Source: an uncultured Ruminococcus sp. (GTDB taxonomy: Bacteria; Bacillota; Clostridia; Oscillospirales; Ruminococcaceae). Taken from it: a stretch of DNA of 64,000 nt. A program made the translations under genes and the position numbers. Positions within the stretch are counted from its first letter, which is position 1, and each line of letters begins with the position of its first letter. The notes below the pieces were generated by a model that was not told where the DNA came from, searched no databases, and saw only the letters and a list, made by a program, of their open reading frames with translations. Shown here one piece after another: positions 30,483 to 39,683 of this stretch. The stretch covers positions 62,001 through 126,000 of the forward strand of contig CAKSJP010000002.1 in assembly GCA_934463425.1 (NCBI GenBank), in the 5' to 3' direction.

Positions 30483-33065
30483 TTGGCAAGAAAATCTGCT
30501 TCTCCCAAAAAAAGTGCAAAATCTGCACCGAAGAAAAAGCCGGCAGCCCGCAAAAAGGCTGCCGGCACTTCTGCTGCACGGACGGCGAAAGAAGAAGCAC
30601 TGGAACAGCTGAACCGTCAGCAGAACGGCAACACCAAGTTTCAGTCTGTCATTCTCTTCACCTGCGCCGTGCTGTTCTTTTGTCTGGCGTTTATCCAAGG
30701 GGATTCCGGCTGGTATCAGATGCACCGGATCATCCGGGGCATCTTTGGATTTTCCATCCTGATCGTGCCCATCGTCCTGCTTATTACCGCCTATTACACC
30801 GAAAACCGAAAGGGCATGTCTCTCTCCCGGCGGCTGCTGGCAAGCTTCGGACTGGTCACACTGGTCAGCAGCTTCTTCCAGATCGTATTTGTGGGTGAGA
30901 TCGAAAAAAAGGGTTTTTTCCGCACCATCGGCTATCTCTACTCCACCGGTGCAGACGATGCCTTCCGCAGCGGCGGTGTCATCAGCGCTCTGCTCGCCTA
31001 TCCCTTTCTCCGCTTTATCGGCACACCCGGCGCCCAGATCATCATCATTCTCCTGCTCTTTGTGGCAGTGATGTGGATTCTGGACATGAGCATGCAGCAG
31101 CTGTGGTTCTATCTGAAATGGCCGTTCCGGAAGATCCGGGAGCTGTGGAACCGTGAGCCGGACTGGGCAGAAGACGAACCGGGATTTCCGGAACGCGCAG
31201 AAGCCGCGGCGGAAGAGGAACCGGAATTTCTCCTGCCGGAAGCGCCTGCGCCAAAGCTGTCGCGAAAGCAGCGCAAAACTGCGGCAGCAGAAGCCGAACC
31301 GGTTCCGGATGCTTCGGACATTCCGGATATCCCCGACTTCGTAGAAGATACATCTCCGCTGCCGCCGGATCTGGATGCTATAATCCGGGACAGCTACAGC
31401 CAGCCCCAGGACAATACGCCCTATGAGCCGGCATATGACATGGATATCGACATCCCCATTCCGGAGGACGAGCCGGACAATCCTGCCATCGTCTCCCCGG
31501 AAGAGCTGATGCAGGATCCGCCGGAGCTGGTCACCGAATCTGCACCGGCGGCAGCAGCACCAACACCGCAGCCCCCGGCAAGACCCTATCAGATCCCCAG
31601 CATCGATTTCTTGCAGAACGGCGTCAGCCGCGCCGGAGACCCTGCGGTAGATCAGGAAATGAAGGAAAAGGCAGGTATTCTGGTAGAAACGCTGAAAAGC
31701 TTCGGCGTAACAGTCCGCATCACCGGCATCTTCCGCGGACCGTCTGTTACACGATACGAAATTCAGCCTGCCGCCGGCATCAAGGTATCCAAGATCACGG
31801 GACTGGCAGATGATATCGCCCTTTCTCTGGCAGCACAGGGTGTCCGCATTGAAGCGCCCATTCCCGGAAAGCCTGCCATCGGCATCGAAGTTCCCAACAG
31901 CCACAAGGACACCGTTTCTCTCCGGGAGATCCTGGAGAGCGACAGCTTCTGCAGTTCCAAGAGCAAGCTGGCCTTTGCGGTAGGACGGGATATCGCCGGA
32001 AATGCAGTGGTCGGAGACATCGCCCGGCTGCCCCATATGATTATCGCCGGCGCAACTGGTTCCGGTAAGTCCGTCTGCACCAATTCCATTATTATGAGTA
32101 TTCTGTACCATGCCACCCCGGATGAGGTCAAACTGATCCTGATCGACCCGAAGATCGTCGAGTTCACGGTCTACGAGGGCATCCCGCACCTGCTCATCCC
32201 GGTAGTCACTGACCCGAAAAAGGCTGCCGGTGCGCTGAACTGGGCGGTGCAGGAAATGCAGCGGCGGTATAATCTCTTTGCGGAGAACAGCGTCCGCGAC
32301 CTGGGAGACTATAACGCCGCAGCAGCGCAGCCCGGCAGCGACCTGGAACCGATGCCCCAGATCGTAGTCATTATCGATGAGCTTGCTGACCTGATGATGA
32401 CCACCTCCAAAGAGGTGGAGGACGCTATCTGTCGCCTGGCGCAGAAAGCCCGTGCCGCAGGCATGCACCTCATTATCGCGACCCAGCGCCCCACCACGGA
32501 CATCATCACCGGACTTATCAAGGCAAATATCCCCAGCCGTATCGCCCTGTCTGTCATGTCCCAGGTGGACTCCCGTACCATCCTGGACACCGGGGGCGCA
32601 GAAAAGCTGCTGGGACACGGCGATATGCTGTACTTACCCAACGGAAAAATCAAACCGGTTCGTGTGCAGGGCTGCTTCACCTCCACCAAGGAGATCGAAA
32701 AGGTCGTGGACTTTATCAAGTCCCAGACCCAGAGCGAGTACAGCGACGAGATCATGGAGCAGGTGGAGCAGAACATCCCCGTCACCAAGTCCGACCGTGC
32801 CGCAGAAAAATCTGCCGGCAGCGAGCCGGAGCCGGGCAGCGATGAGGATATCCTGGAGCGCGCCATCGAAGTGGTAGTAGAAGCCGGCCAGGCGTCAACC
32901 TCCTCTCTCCAGCGGCGGCTGAAACTGGGGTATGCCCGTGCTGCCCGAACTATGGATGAACTGGAAGAGATGGGGATCATCGGCCCTTATGAGGGGGCAA
33001 AGCCGCGAAAGGTGCTCATGACCAAAGAACAATTGGCAGAGCGAAAAATGCGGCGGTTGAAATGA
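30483..33065 (+). CDS. ftsK: FtsK/SpoIIIE-family DNA translocase
   Basis: An 860-residue membrane-anchored motor that pumps chromosomal DNA through the septum. A Lys/Ala-rich N-terminus leads to four membrane helices (about 55-210), an acidic Pro-rich linker (225-370), then the motor. Walker A is [15 protein letters not shown], Walker B is [13 protein letters not shown], and [20 protein letters not shown] follows. The C-terminal gamma winged helix ([21 protein letters not shown]) reads the orienting sequences. The start is a TTG at 30483 preceded by AGAAAGG. It lies 30 bases after tepA. Both division and sporulation roles are possible. Confidence 0.96.
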   Translation: MARKSASPKKSAKSAPKKKPAARKKAAGTSAARTAKEEALEQLNRQQNGNTKFQSVILFTCAVLFFCLAFIQGDSGWYQMHRIIRGIFGFSILIVPIVLLITAYYTENRKGMSLSRRLLASFGLVTLVSSFFQIVFVGEIEKKGFFRTIGYLYSTGADDAFRSGGVISALLAYPFLRFIGTPGAQIIIILLLFVAVMWILDMSMQQLWFYLKWPFRKIRELWNREPDWAEDEPGFPERAEAAAEEEPEFLLPEAPAPKLSRKQRKTAAAEAEPVPDASDIPDIPDFVEDTSPLPPDLDAIIRDSYSQPQDNTPYEPAYDMDIDIPIPEDEPDNPAIVSPEELMQDPPELVTESAPAAAAPTPQPPARPYQIPSIDFLQNGVSRAGDPAVDQEMKEKAGILVETLKSFGVTVRITGIFRGPSVTRYEIQPAAGIKVSKITGLADDIALSLAAQGVRIEAPIPGKPAIGIEVPNSHKDTVSLREILESDSFCSSKSKLAFAVGRDIAGNAVVGDIARLPHMIIAGATGSGKSVCTNSIIMSILYHATPDEVKLILIDPKIVEFTVYEGIPHLLIPVVTDPKKAAGALNWAVQEMQRRYNLFAENSVRDLGDYNAAAAQPGSDLEPMPQIVVIIDELADLMMTTSKEVEDAICRLAQKARAAGMHLIIATQRPTTDIITGLIKANIPSRIALSVMSQVDSRTILDTGGAEKLLGHGDMLYLPNGKIKPVRVQGCFTSTKEIEKVVDFIKSQTQSEYSDEIMEQVEQNIPVTKSDRAAEKSAGSEPEPGSDEDILERAIEVVVEAGQASTSSLQRRLKLGYARAARTMDELEEMGIIGPYEGAKPRKVLMTKEQLAERKMRRLK

Positions 33066-33069
33066 TGCC

Positions 33070-33552
33070 ATGAAACAAGAACTTCCAAAGCGTAAAAGTA
33101 TCCGTCTGGAAAATTTTGACTATTCCGCATGTGCGCTTTATTTTCTGACAATCTGCACTAATTGTCCAGAGGCTTGCCTTTGGCAGTCCGTAGGGGCGAA
33201 CATTGTTCGCCCGCAGTTGTCGGAAATTGGACGCCATGTACGCCAGACACTACAAAACATCTCAAACATTTACAGTAATGTCACGATAACCGACTACTGT
33301 ATCATGCCAGATCATATTCACTGTATTCTGTGGATTCATCCGGACGATGACGGGCGAACAATGTTCGCCCCTACAGTGTCCCGAATTGTCAAACAGTTCA
33401 AAGGTGCTGTTACCAAACAAATCGGTTTTTCCATCTGGCAAAAATCATTCTATGACCACATTCTGCGAAATGACAAAGCCTACTTGCAGGCCGTCGATTA
33501 TATCTATAACAACCCCATTCGATGGATTGCCGCACACGAAACAAATTCCTAA
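33070..33552 (+). CDS. REP-associated tyrosine transposase (RAYT, IS200-like Y1 family)
   Basis: A 160-residue HUH nuclease-type protein. Family features: KRKSIRLENFDYSACALYFLTICT at the N-terminus, the metal-binding HUH motif as HIH (residues 82-84, in IMPDHIHCILWI), and WQKSFYDHILRND with the likely catalytic Tyr128, then YIYNNPIRW. Two stretches are encoded by copies of the palindromic repeat itself: GANIVRPQ (42-49) and GRTMFAPT (95-102). No ribosome site or promoter is visible. The start lies 5 bases after the ftsK stop, so expression may depend on read-through. It interrupts ftsK-ygiQ. Confidence 0.85.
   Translation: MKQELPKRKSIRLENFDYSACALYFLTICTNCPEACLWQSVGANIVRPQLSEIGRHVRQTLQNISNIYSNVTITDYCIMPDHIHCILWIHPDDDGRTMFAPTVSRIVKQFKGAVTKQIGFSIWQKSFYDHILRNDKAYLQAVDYIYNNPIRWIAAHETNS
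33189..33227 (+). repeat. REP palindrome copy 4, inside the transposase gene
   Basis: Palindromic core GGGCGAACATTGTTCGCCC (33194-33212) with flank GCAGTTGTCGGAAAT. All 39 bases are identical to 33601-33639. It is read in frame without a stop. Confidence 0.9.
33352..33374 (-). repeat. REP palindrome copy 5, inside the transposase gene, inverted
   Basis: Core GGGCGAACAATGTTCGCCC followed by CTAC. The CTAC/GTAG side shows it is in the opposite orientation to copies 4 and 6. It is also read in frame. Confidence 0.9.
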
Positions 33553-33600
33553 AGCGATACATTTGCATCCATTTCCAGGAAAATCTTCTGCGACAGCCCG

Positions 33601-33639
33601 CGTAGGGGCGAACATTGTTCGCCCGCAGTTGTCGGAAAT
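33601..33639 (+). repeat. REP palindrome copy 6, downstream of the transposase gene
   Basis: A 39-base exact direct repeat of 33189-33227, located 48 bases after the transposase stop and 60 bases before the ygiQ start. Confidence 0.9.
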
Positions 33640-33698
33640 CGAATGCCGTTTATACAAACTCATCCCGCCTGCCGCAATCCCATACAAGGAGCAAATAC

Positions 33699-35597
33699 AT
33701 GACCAACTTTCTCCCTGTCACCATGCAGGAACTTTTAGAAACCGGCGTATCCCAACCCGATTTTGTATACATCACCGGCGATGCCTATGTAGACCACCCC
33801 AGCTTCGGGGCAGCCATTATCACCCGGCTGCTGGAATCCCAGGGCTACAGTGTCGCTGTCATTTCTCAGCCCGACTGGCACACCGTCCGGGACTTCAAGC
33901 GGTTCGGCGAGCCGAGACTGGCATTTCTGGTGACCGGCGGCAACATCGACTCCATGGTCGCCCACTACACCTCTGCCAAGCGCAAGCGCAGCAACGATAT
34001 GTACTCTCCCGGCGGTAAAGCCGGACTGCGCCCTGACCGCGCTGTCATCACCTACTGCCGGAAGATCCGGGAAGCATATCCGGATGCCGCCATCGCCATC
34101 GGCGGTCTGGAAGCATCCCTGCGGCGGTTCGCCCACTACGACTACTGGGACGACACCGTCCGCCCGTCCATTCTCGTGGACAGCGGTGCAGACCTGCTCA
34201 TGTACGGCATGGGCGAGCATCAGATCACGGAGCTTGCACAACAGCTGGCAGACGGCGTTCCCATTCAGGAGATCACCGGCATCCGCGGTACATGCTATCT
34301 CACCGCGCCGGAAAACACTCCGTGGGGCGGCGTCCAGTGCCCGGATTATGCCCAGGTCTGCCGGGACAAAAAGGCTTATGCCAAGGCGACCCGGCAGCAG
34401 TATGACCAGCAGGATGAGATTTCCGGAAAAACAGTGCTCCAGCGCCACGGCGACAAGATGCTGGTGCAGAATCCGCCGGCACTGAGCCTGACCCAGGACG
34501 AACTGGATGCCGTCTACCGGCTGCCTTATCAACGCAGACCGCACCCCATGTACGATGCCCAGGGCGGCGTGCCGGGCATTGAAGAGGTACAGTTCTCCAT
34601 CGCCCACAACCGGGGCTGCTTCGGCTACTGCAACTTCTGTTCCATTGCCCTGCACCAGGGACGGCGCATCACCTGCCGCAGCGAAGCATCCATCCTGGAG
34701 GAGGCAAAAAAGATCACTGCAATGCCCAACTTTAAGGGCTATATCCACGACGTGGGCGGCCCGACCGCAAACTTCCGGCTGCCGTCCTGCAAGAAGCAGG
34801 CAAAAGCCGGGATGTGTCCGGGAAAGAAGTGCCTTGCACCCGAACCCTGCAAGGCGTTGCAGGTAGACCACAGCGAATACCTGGACATCCTCCGCAAGCT
34901 GCGAAAGCTGCCCAAGGTCAAGCGCGTCTTTATCCGCTCCGGCATCCGGTTCGACTATGTGATGGCAGACAAGGACGACACTTTCTTTAAGGAACTGGTG
35001 GCAGAGCATGTCAGCGGTCAGCTGAAAGTTGCCCCGGAGCATGTGAGCAACGTGGTATTGGACAAAATGGGAAAGCCCCATATCGAATGCTATGAGGCAT
35101 TTCAAAAGCGCTTTTATGAGATCACCAAGAGCATCGGCAAAAAGCAGTATCTCGTCCCCTATCTCATGTCCTCCCACCCCGGCAGCACCCTCCAGGAAGC
35201 AGTGAAGCTGTCCCTGTTTCTCCGGGACAACGGCATCCATCCGGAACAGGTACAGGACTTCTACCCCACGCCGGGCACGATCTCCACTTGCATGTACTAC
35301 ACCGAGCTGGATCCCTATACCATGGAGCCGGTCTATGTACCCAAAACACCGAAAGAAAAAGCCATGCAGCGAGCGCTGCTGCAATATTATCTGCCCCAGA
35401 ACCGCCAGCTGGTGCTGTCTGCATTGAAGCAGGCAGGACGGCAGGATCTGATCGGCACAAAGCCGGGCTGTCTGGTCGCACCGGAACAGCACGCCGGCGG
35501 CAACGCAAAACCGTCCGGAAACGGACCGCGACACCCCAAAGGAGGTGCATCTCCACGAAACCGCAAACCATCTTCCAAAAAATCACGGCGGCACTGA
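33699..35597 (+). CDS. ygiQ: YgiQ-family radical SAM protein
   Basis: A 632-residue protein of the UPF0313/YgiQ family. The N-terminal domain (FLPVTMQELLETG, GDAYVDHPSFG) is followed by the radical-SAM core with CFGYCNFC (Cys-x3-Cys-x2-Cys) and IHDVGGPTANF. KCLAPEPCKAL contains further cysteines. The tail is basic (GGASPRNRKPSSKKSRRH). Reaction unknown. The ATG at 33699 has CAAGGAG before it. A longer frame from 33615 lies partly in repeat copy 6 and is rejected. The 3' end overlaps the start of the next gene by 43 bases. Confidence 0.9.
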   Translation: MTNFLPVTMQELLETGVSQPDFVYITGDAYVDHPSFGAAIITRLLESQGYSVAVISQPDWHTVRDFKRFGEPRLAFLVTGGNIDSMVAHYTSAKRKRSNDMYSPGGKAGLRPDRAVITYCRKIREAYPDAAIAIGGLEASLRRFAHYDYWDDTVRPSILVDSGADLLMYGMGEHQITELAQQLADGVPIQEITGIRGTCYLTAPENTPWGGVQCPDYAQVCRDKKAYAKATRQQYDQQDEISGKTVLQRHGDKMLVQNPPALSLTQDELDAVYRLPYQRRPHPMYDAQGGVPGIEEVQFSIAHNRGCFGYCNFCSIALHQGRRITCRSEASILEEAKKITAMPNFKGYIHDVGGPTANFRLPSCKKQAKAGMCPGKKCLAPEPCKALQVDHSEYLDILRKLRKLPKVKRVFIRSGIRFDYVMADKDDTFFKELVAEHVSGQLKVAPEHVSNVVLDKMGKPHIECYEAFQKRFYEITKSIGKKQYLVPYLMSSHPGSTLQEAVKLSLFLRDNGIHPEQVQDFYPTPGTISTCMYYTELDPYTMEPVYVPKTPKEKAMQRALLQYYLPQNRQLVLSALKQAGRQDLIGTKPGCLVAPEQHAGGNAKPSGNGPRHPKGGASPRNRKPSSKKSRRH

Positions 35598-36520
35598 TCG
35601 CCGCAGCACTGCCTCTTCTGGGCGGATGCACATTAGACGATGCCGAGAGCTATCTCACCGAAACCATTGAACAGGCGTTCGGCGGAGAGGGCGGCGCAGA
35701 AGCCGAAAACAACGGCGGCGCAGGTACGGGCAGCTGTACCGTCTACTTTCTGGATGTGGGACAGGGCGACAGCGAGCTGATCGTCACCGACAAGGCGGCT
35801 GTGCTCATCGATGCCGGCGAACAGAGCGCCGCAGATGACATTCTCGCCGACCTGCAGCAATACGGCATCACCAAGCTGGACTGGATCATCGGCACACACC
35901 CCCACGCCGATCACATCGGCGGTTTTCCGGACATTTTGTCCTATGCGGCACAGAATAAGGAGCTTTCCATTTCCAATGTGATGATCCCGCAGCTGCCGGA
36001 CGATATGATCCCCACCACCCGTACTTATGAAAAATTCCTGGACGGCGTAGACGAAAACGGTCTGATCCTGACACCTGCCACAAATATGACCATTGATCTG
36101 GGCAGCGCCTCTCTGGAGATCCTCCCCTCGCCGGGCAATGACTACAGTTCTCTCAACGATTACTCCGTCTGTGCCTATCTCACCTGCGGCGACACCAGCT
36201 TTTTCTTCACTGGTGACGCATCCAAGCCAGAGGAAAAAGATCTTCTGGCTTCGGGCGATCTGGACGGCATCCAGGCAGATGTGCTGAAAGTGGGACACCA
36301 CGGCAGCCGGGAATCTTCTACAGATGCCTTTCTGGCACAGCTTCAGCCCAGCTATGCGGTGATCTCCTGCGGCGCAGGAAATTCCTACGGACATCCCCAC
36401 AGCGAAGCAGTAGAACGGCTGCGGCAGTACTGCGGCGAGCAGATCTGGCGCACCGATGAAAACGGCACAGTCACCATACAATCCGACGGCGCATCTCTGA
36501 CCGTCTCTACCGAAAAGTGA
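35555..36520 (+). CDS. ComEC-type metallo-beta-lactamase lipoprotein
   Basis: A 321-residue exported hydrolase. A short basic start and a hydrophobic run end in the lipobox LLGGC, so it is probably membrane-anchored on the outside. The catalytic domain resembles the soluble domain of ComEC: FLDVGQGDSELIV, IGTHPHADHIGG (HxHxDH metal site), FFFTGDAS, LKVGHHGSRESS and ISCGAGNSYGHP. Likely a phosphodiesterase on nucleic acid, by family. A strong ribosome site (GGAGG, 35541-35545) is followed, 9 bases later, by ACG rather than ATG, GTG or TTG, and no normal start is in frame nearby. The start is therefore odd. A DUF3006 gene follows. Confidence 0.85.
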   Translation, partial: TKPQTIFQKITAALIAAALPLLGGCTLDDAESYLTETIEQAFGGEGGAEAENNGGAGTGSCTVYFLDVGQGDSELIVTDKAAVLIDAGEQSAADDILADLQQYGITKLDWIIGTHPHADHIGGFPDILSYAAQNKELSISNVMIPQLPDDMIPTTRTYEKFLDGVDENGLILTPATNMTIDLGSASLEILPSPGNDYSSLNDYSVCAYLTCGDTSFFFTGDASKPEEKDLLASGDLDGIQADVLKVGHHGSRESSTDAFLAQLQPSYAVISCGAGNSYGHPHSEAVERLRQYCGEQIWRTDENGTVTIQSDGASLTVSTEK

Positions 36521-36530
36521 GGTAACGCTT

Positions 36531-36743
36531 ATGATGATCCTGGATCGTTTTGAAGATACGCTGGCAGTATTGGAAACGGATGACGGCATGGTCACTGTTT
36601 CCCGGGAACTGCTCCCGGCAGATGTCCGGGAGGGCGATGTGCTGCGCCAGACGGCAGATGGTACATACACCTCAGATGCCGCAGCCACACAGGCACGCCG
36701 GGAAAAGCTGGCGGCACGGACGCGGCGGATGATGGGAAAGTGA
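36531..36743 (+). CDS. DUF3006 domain protein
   Basis: A 70-residue protein, ILDRFEDTLAVLETDDG followed by the LLPADVREGDVL segment, matching the DUF3006 pattern of a small beta-barrel. These proteins are commonly encoded next to ComEC-type metallo-beta-lactamases, as here (10 bases apart). Function unknown; a role with the hydrolase is inferred from the pairing. Confidence 0.85.
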   Translation: MMILDRFEDTLAVLETDDGMVTVSRELLPADVREGDVLRQTADGTYTSDAAATQARREKLAARTRRMMGK

Positions 36744-36851
36744 GCGCCGGCAGTGTGTGCCGCTTCACGATGTGCCGCCTGACTGCAGAGAAAGAACAAT
36801 GCCTGCCTGCCAGGTTGCAAGGGCGGCATAAAACGAATTTCCGTTTCTGTC

Positions 36852-36880
36852 TTGCATTTTTTCAGACAATGTGCTATACT
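36852..36880 (+). promoter_or_regulatory. Promoter of the BaiN-like gene
   Basis: TTGCAT, 17-base spacer, TATACT, 41 bases before the ATG. Confidence 0.65.
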
Positions 36881-36921
36881 ATCCATAAACGAGATCATTT
36901 TACAAAGCAAAGTGAGGTAAT

Positions 36922-38163
36922 ATGGAAACAGACCATTTATGTATCGGCGGCGGCCCTGCCGGCATTTTTGCGGCGCTGACCGCTGCCGAAAAGGGCGGAC
37001 GCTGTGTCATTCTGGAGCATAACAAGCAGTTGGGGCGCAAGCTCCGCATCACCGGAAAAGGACGGTGCAATCTCACCAACAACTGCGATCGGGACACGCT
37101 GCTGGCAAATATTCCGGCAAACGGAAAGTTTCTGTACAGTGCCCTTTCCCGGTGCACCCCGCAGGACGTCATGGCATATTTTGAAGGGCTGGGCGTTCCT
37201 CTGAAAACAGAACGGGGCAACCGGGTATTTCCGGTAAGCGACCGGGCGGAGGACATCGTCCAGGCACTGCAGAAGGCAGTGCGCATGGCAGGCATCCCGG
37301 TGATTCACGGCGATGCGGCACAGCTGCTTCTGGAAAACGGCAGATGTATCGGTGTGCGCACCGCAGACGGCAGAGAATTTCGGGCAGGGACAACACTCCT
37401 CGCCACCGGCGGACTGTCCTATCCCAAAACCGGCTCGGACGGTTCCGGCTATTCCCTGGCAGAAGCGGCAGGCCACACCATCGTGCCGCCCATGCCGTCT
37501 CTGATCCCTCTGGTCACAAAGGAAGCATGGTGCAGAGATGCCATGGGGCTCTCTCTGCGGAACGTGACGCTGCGGCTGTACCGGGGCGGGAAGTGCGTCT
37601 TTGAAGAACTGGGCGAAATGCTGTTCACCCACTTCGGCGTATCCGGACCGCTGGTGCTCAGCGCAAGCGCCCTGATGCGCAAAGGCAGTCCGGAGGACTA
37701 CCGGCTGGAAATCGATCTAAAACCAGGTCTGACACCGGAACAGCTGGACAAACGTATCCAGCGCGACCTGACAGAGAACCAGAACCGGGATATGGGAAAT
37801 ATTCTCCGGGCACTGCTGCCGGCAAAGCTGATCCTGCCGATTTTACAGTTGAGTCGCATTGCACCAGACACTAAGGCGAATGCTCTCACCAAGACACAGC
37901 GCCTGGCGCTCCGGGACTGCATCAAGGCGGTTTCTCTGCATGTGAAAGCCTTTCGCCCCATTGAAGAGGCGATCATCACCCGCGGCGGCGTTTCTGTCAA
38001 GGAAGTGGATGCCAAGACTATGGCATCCAAGCGCTGTGAGGGACTGTATTTCGCCGGGGAGATCCTGGATCTGGACGGCTATACCGGCGGCTTTAATCTG
38101 CAGATCGCCTTTTCTACGGCATACAGCGCCGGCATCGCTATGGCAGAAGCCATTTGCAGATAA
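36922..38163 (+). CDS. FAD-dependent oxidoreductase, HI0933/BaiN family
   Basis: A 413-residue flavoprotein. The N-terminal FAD site is CIGGGPAGIFAALTAAEKG, followed by the family signature LGRKLRITGKGRCNLTNNC and FPVSDRAEDIVQAL. The C-terminal part has ITRGGVSVKEVDAKTM and GLYFAGEILDLDGYTGGFN. The family includes BaiN of bile-acid dehydroxylation, but most members have no assigned substrate, so only the cofactor is certain. It is upstream of cmk, separated by a strong hairpin (38179-38211). Confidence 0.92.
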   Translation: METDHLCIGGGPAGIFAALTAAEKGGRCVILEHNKQLGRKLRITGKGRCNLTNNCDRDTLLANIPANGKFLYSALSRCTPQDVMAYFEGLGVPLKTERGNRVFPVSDRAEDIVQALQKAVRMAGIPVIHGDAAQLLLENGRCIGVRTADGREFRAGTTLLATGGLSYPKTGSDGSGYSLAEAAGHTIVPPMPSLIPLVTKEAWCRDAMGLSLRNVTLRLYRGGKCVFEELGEMLFTHFGVSGPLVLSASALMRKGSPEDYRLEIDLKPGLTPEQLDKRIQRDLTENQNRDMGNILRALLPAKLILPILQLSRIAPDTKANALTKTQRLALRDCIKAVSLHVKAFRPIEEAIITRGGVSVKEVDAKTMASKRCEGLYFAGEILDLDGYTGGFNLQIAFSTAYSAGIAMAEAICR

Positions 38164-38178
38164 CCAATGATGATATGC

Positions 38179-38211
38179 CAGAGCGTGTTCTCATATTCGG
38201 GACACGCTCTG
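38179..38211 (+). other. Strong hairpin between the BaiN-like gene and cmk
   Basis: Ten-base-pair stem CAGAGCGTGT / ACACGCTCTG with a 13-base loop. No T run follows, so it may be an RNA-processing or stabilising element rather than a terminator; cmk shows no clear promoter of its own downstream. Confidence 0.55.
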
Positions 38212-38245
38212 ACAATAGGATACATAAAGGAGTTTGTAAGTACTT

Positions 38246-38914
38246 ATGAAAACGATCAACATTGCCATTGACGGCCCTGCGGGCGCGGGAAAAAGCAGTA
38301 TTGCCAGAGAGGTGGCATCTCAGCTGGGCTTCGTCTATGTAGACACCGGCGCATTATACCGCGCCATCGCTCTGTTTTCCACAGATTATAAGACCCGAAA
38401 GGACTTTCTGGATGCACTGGAAGAGCACTGCCATCTGGAGCTGAAATACTTTGGCGGCACACAATGCATCTTTCTCAACAATGAAAATGTGACCGAAAAG
38501 ATCCGCACTCCGGAAATTTCTATGAAAGCATCAGAAGTTTCCGCTCTGCCGGAGGTTCGGAACTTTCTGCTGGAAACCCAGAAGGACATTGCACGGGAGT
38601 TCAATGTCATTATGGACGGACGGGACATCGGCACGGTAGTGCTGCCGGACGCAGATCTGAAAATCTATCTGACTGCTTCTGCAGAAGAGCGCGCCAGCCG
38701 CCGCTATCTGGAGATGGAGGACAAGCCGGACAAGCCCACCTATGACCAGATCCTGGAGGACATCAAGCAGCGCGACTATAATGACATGCACCGCGCCGTT
38801 TCACCGCTCCAGCAGGCAGAGGATGCCGTCCTCATCGACAGCACTACCATGGGATTCCACGAGGTCTGTGAGGAGATCATGGATCTGATCGAACAGCGCC
38901 TGGATGTGGAGTAA
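38246..38914 (+). CDS. cmk: Cytidylate kinase
   Basis: A 222-residue kinase that phosphorylates CMP and dCMP. P-loop IDGPAGAGKSSIAREVA (residues 7-23), YVDTGALYRAIA for substrate binding, MDGRDIGTVVLPDADLKIYL, and RASRRYLEM for the lid. First of a cmk-plsC-ispH/S1 set, a common order in Clostridia. Confidence 0.97.
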   Translation: MKTINIAIDGPAGAGKSSIAREVASQLGFVYVDTGALYRAIALFSTDYKTRKDFLDALEEHCHLELKYFGGTQCIFLNNENVTEKIRTPEISMKASEVSALPEVRNFLLETQKDIAREFNVIMDGRDIGTVVLPDADLKIYLTASAEERASRRYLEMEDKPDKPTYDQILEDIKQRDYNDMHRAVSPLQQAEDAVLIDSTTMGFHEVCEEIMDLIEQRLDVE

Positions 38915-38930
38915 AGAAGGAGGTCATTTT

Positions 38931-39677
38931 TTGCCGTATCCCATTGTCTTTTTCTTTTACCGCATCGCCTATTATCTGGTGCGGATCGCATTTTTCTTCT
39001 ACTACCGCATCTCTTTTGAAGGGCGGGAAAACATCCCGAAGGGAACGGCGGTCATTTTCGCCTCCAACCACCGGAGCTATCTGGATCCGGTGCTGGTGGC
39101 AATGGCTGCGCCCCATCCCTTTAATTTTATTGCAAAAGAGCCGCTTTTCAAAAATCCCGTTTTTGGAAACTTTATCCGGCTCATGGGTGCATTCCCCACG
39201 GCAAACAGCAAGGATCCGTCCTATGACATGCTCTCTGAGGCGACAAAACGTCTGGAAAAGCGCCGCCACCTCACCATTTTCCCGGAGGGTACGCGCCACA
39301 CAGACGGCAAGGTGGGCAGAGGAAAAAGCGGCGTCTGTGTTCTGGCGGCGCGCAGCGGAAAGCCCGTCGTCCCCATTGGGCTGGTCTTCGACTCCAACAA
39401 TCTGCACTTCCGCAGCCGCATCTGCGTCCGGGTGGGAAAACCGCTCTACGCCGCAGACTACGGGCTGAATGCAGATTCTACGCCCCATGAAATGCACGCC
39501 ATGCGCAAGGATATCATGGACAGCATCAAGACAATGGTGGAGGAAAATCCGCCGTTTCCGATCCTTCATGATGTGCCGAAGCACCGCACGACCTTTGAAA
39601 TTGCAAAGGATCAGAAACGCGCCGCACTGGAGCAGCAAAAACAGGCAGAACAGTCTGCCGGAACACCGGAGGAATAA
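38931..39677 (+). CDS. plsC: 1-acyl-sn-glycerol-3-phosphate acyltransferase
   Basis: A 248-residue membrane-associated enzyme that adds the second acyl chain to make phosphatidic acid. Hydrophobic N-terminus (PIVFFFYRIAYYLV). Acyltransferase motifs: NHRSYLDP (H-x4-D), FPEGTRHTDG (EGTR) and VPIGLVF. The start is TTG at 38931, with AAGGAGG 8 bases before it. An upstream ATG at 38904 inside cmk lacks such a site. It completes the phosphatidic-acid pathway begun by gpsA and plsY at the other end of the window. Confidence 0.94.
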   Translation: MPYPIVFFFYRIAYYLVRIAFFFYYRISFEGRENIPKGTAVIFASNHRSYLDPVLVAMAAPHPFNFIAKEPLFKNPVFGNFIRLMGAFPTANSKDPSYDMLSEATKRLEKRRHLTIFPEGTRHTDGKVGRGKSGVCVLAARSGKPVVPIGLVFDSNNLHFRSRICVRVGKPLYAADYGLNADSTPHEMHAMRKDIMDSIKTMVEENPPFPILHDVPKHRTTFEIAKDQKRAALEQQKQAEQSAGTPEE

Positions 39678-39683
39678 CATCGT

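Noticed and set aside
30102..32618. Open frame of 838 codons on the minus strand across tepA and ftsK
   Set aside because: It is antisense to two clear genes, has no ribosome site or recognisable domain, and its Cys/His/Arg-rich composition is what the reverse frame of GC-rich codons gives.
33615..33698. 28-residue N-terminal extension of YgiQ
   Set aside because: It begins inside the repeat copy, lacks a ribosome site, and the family N-terminus starts at 33699.
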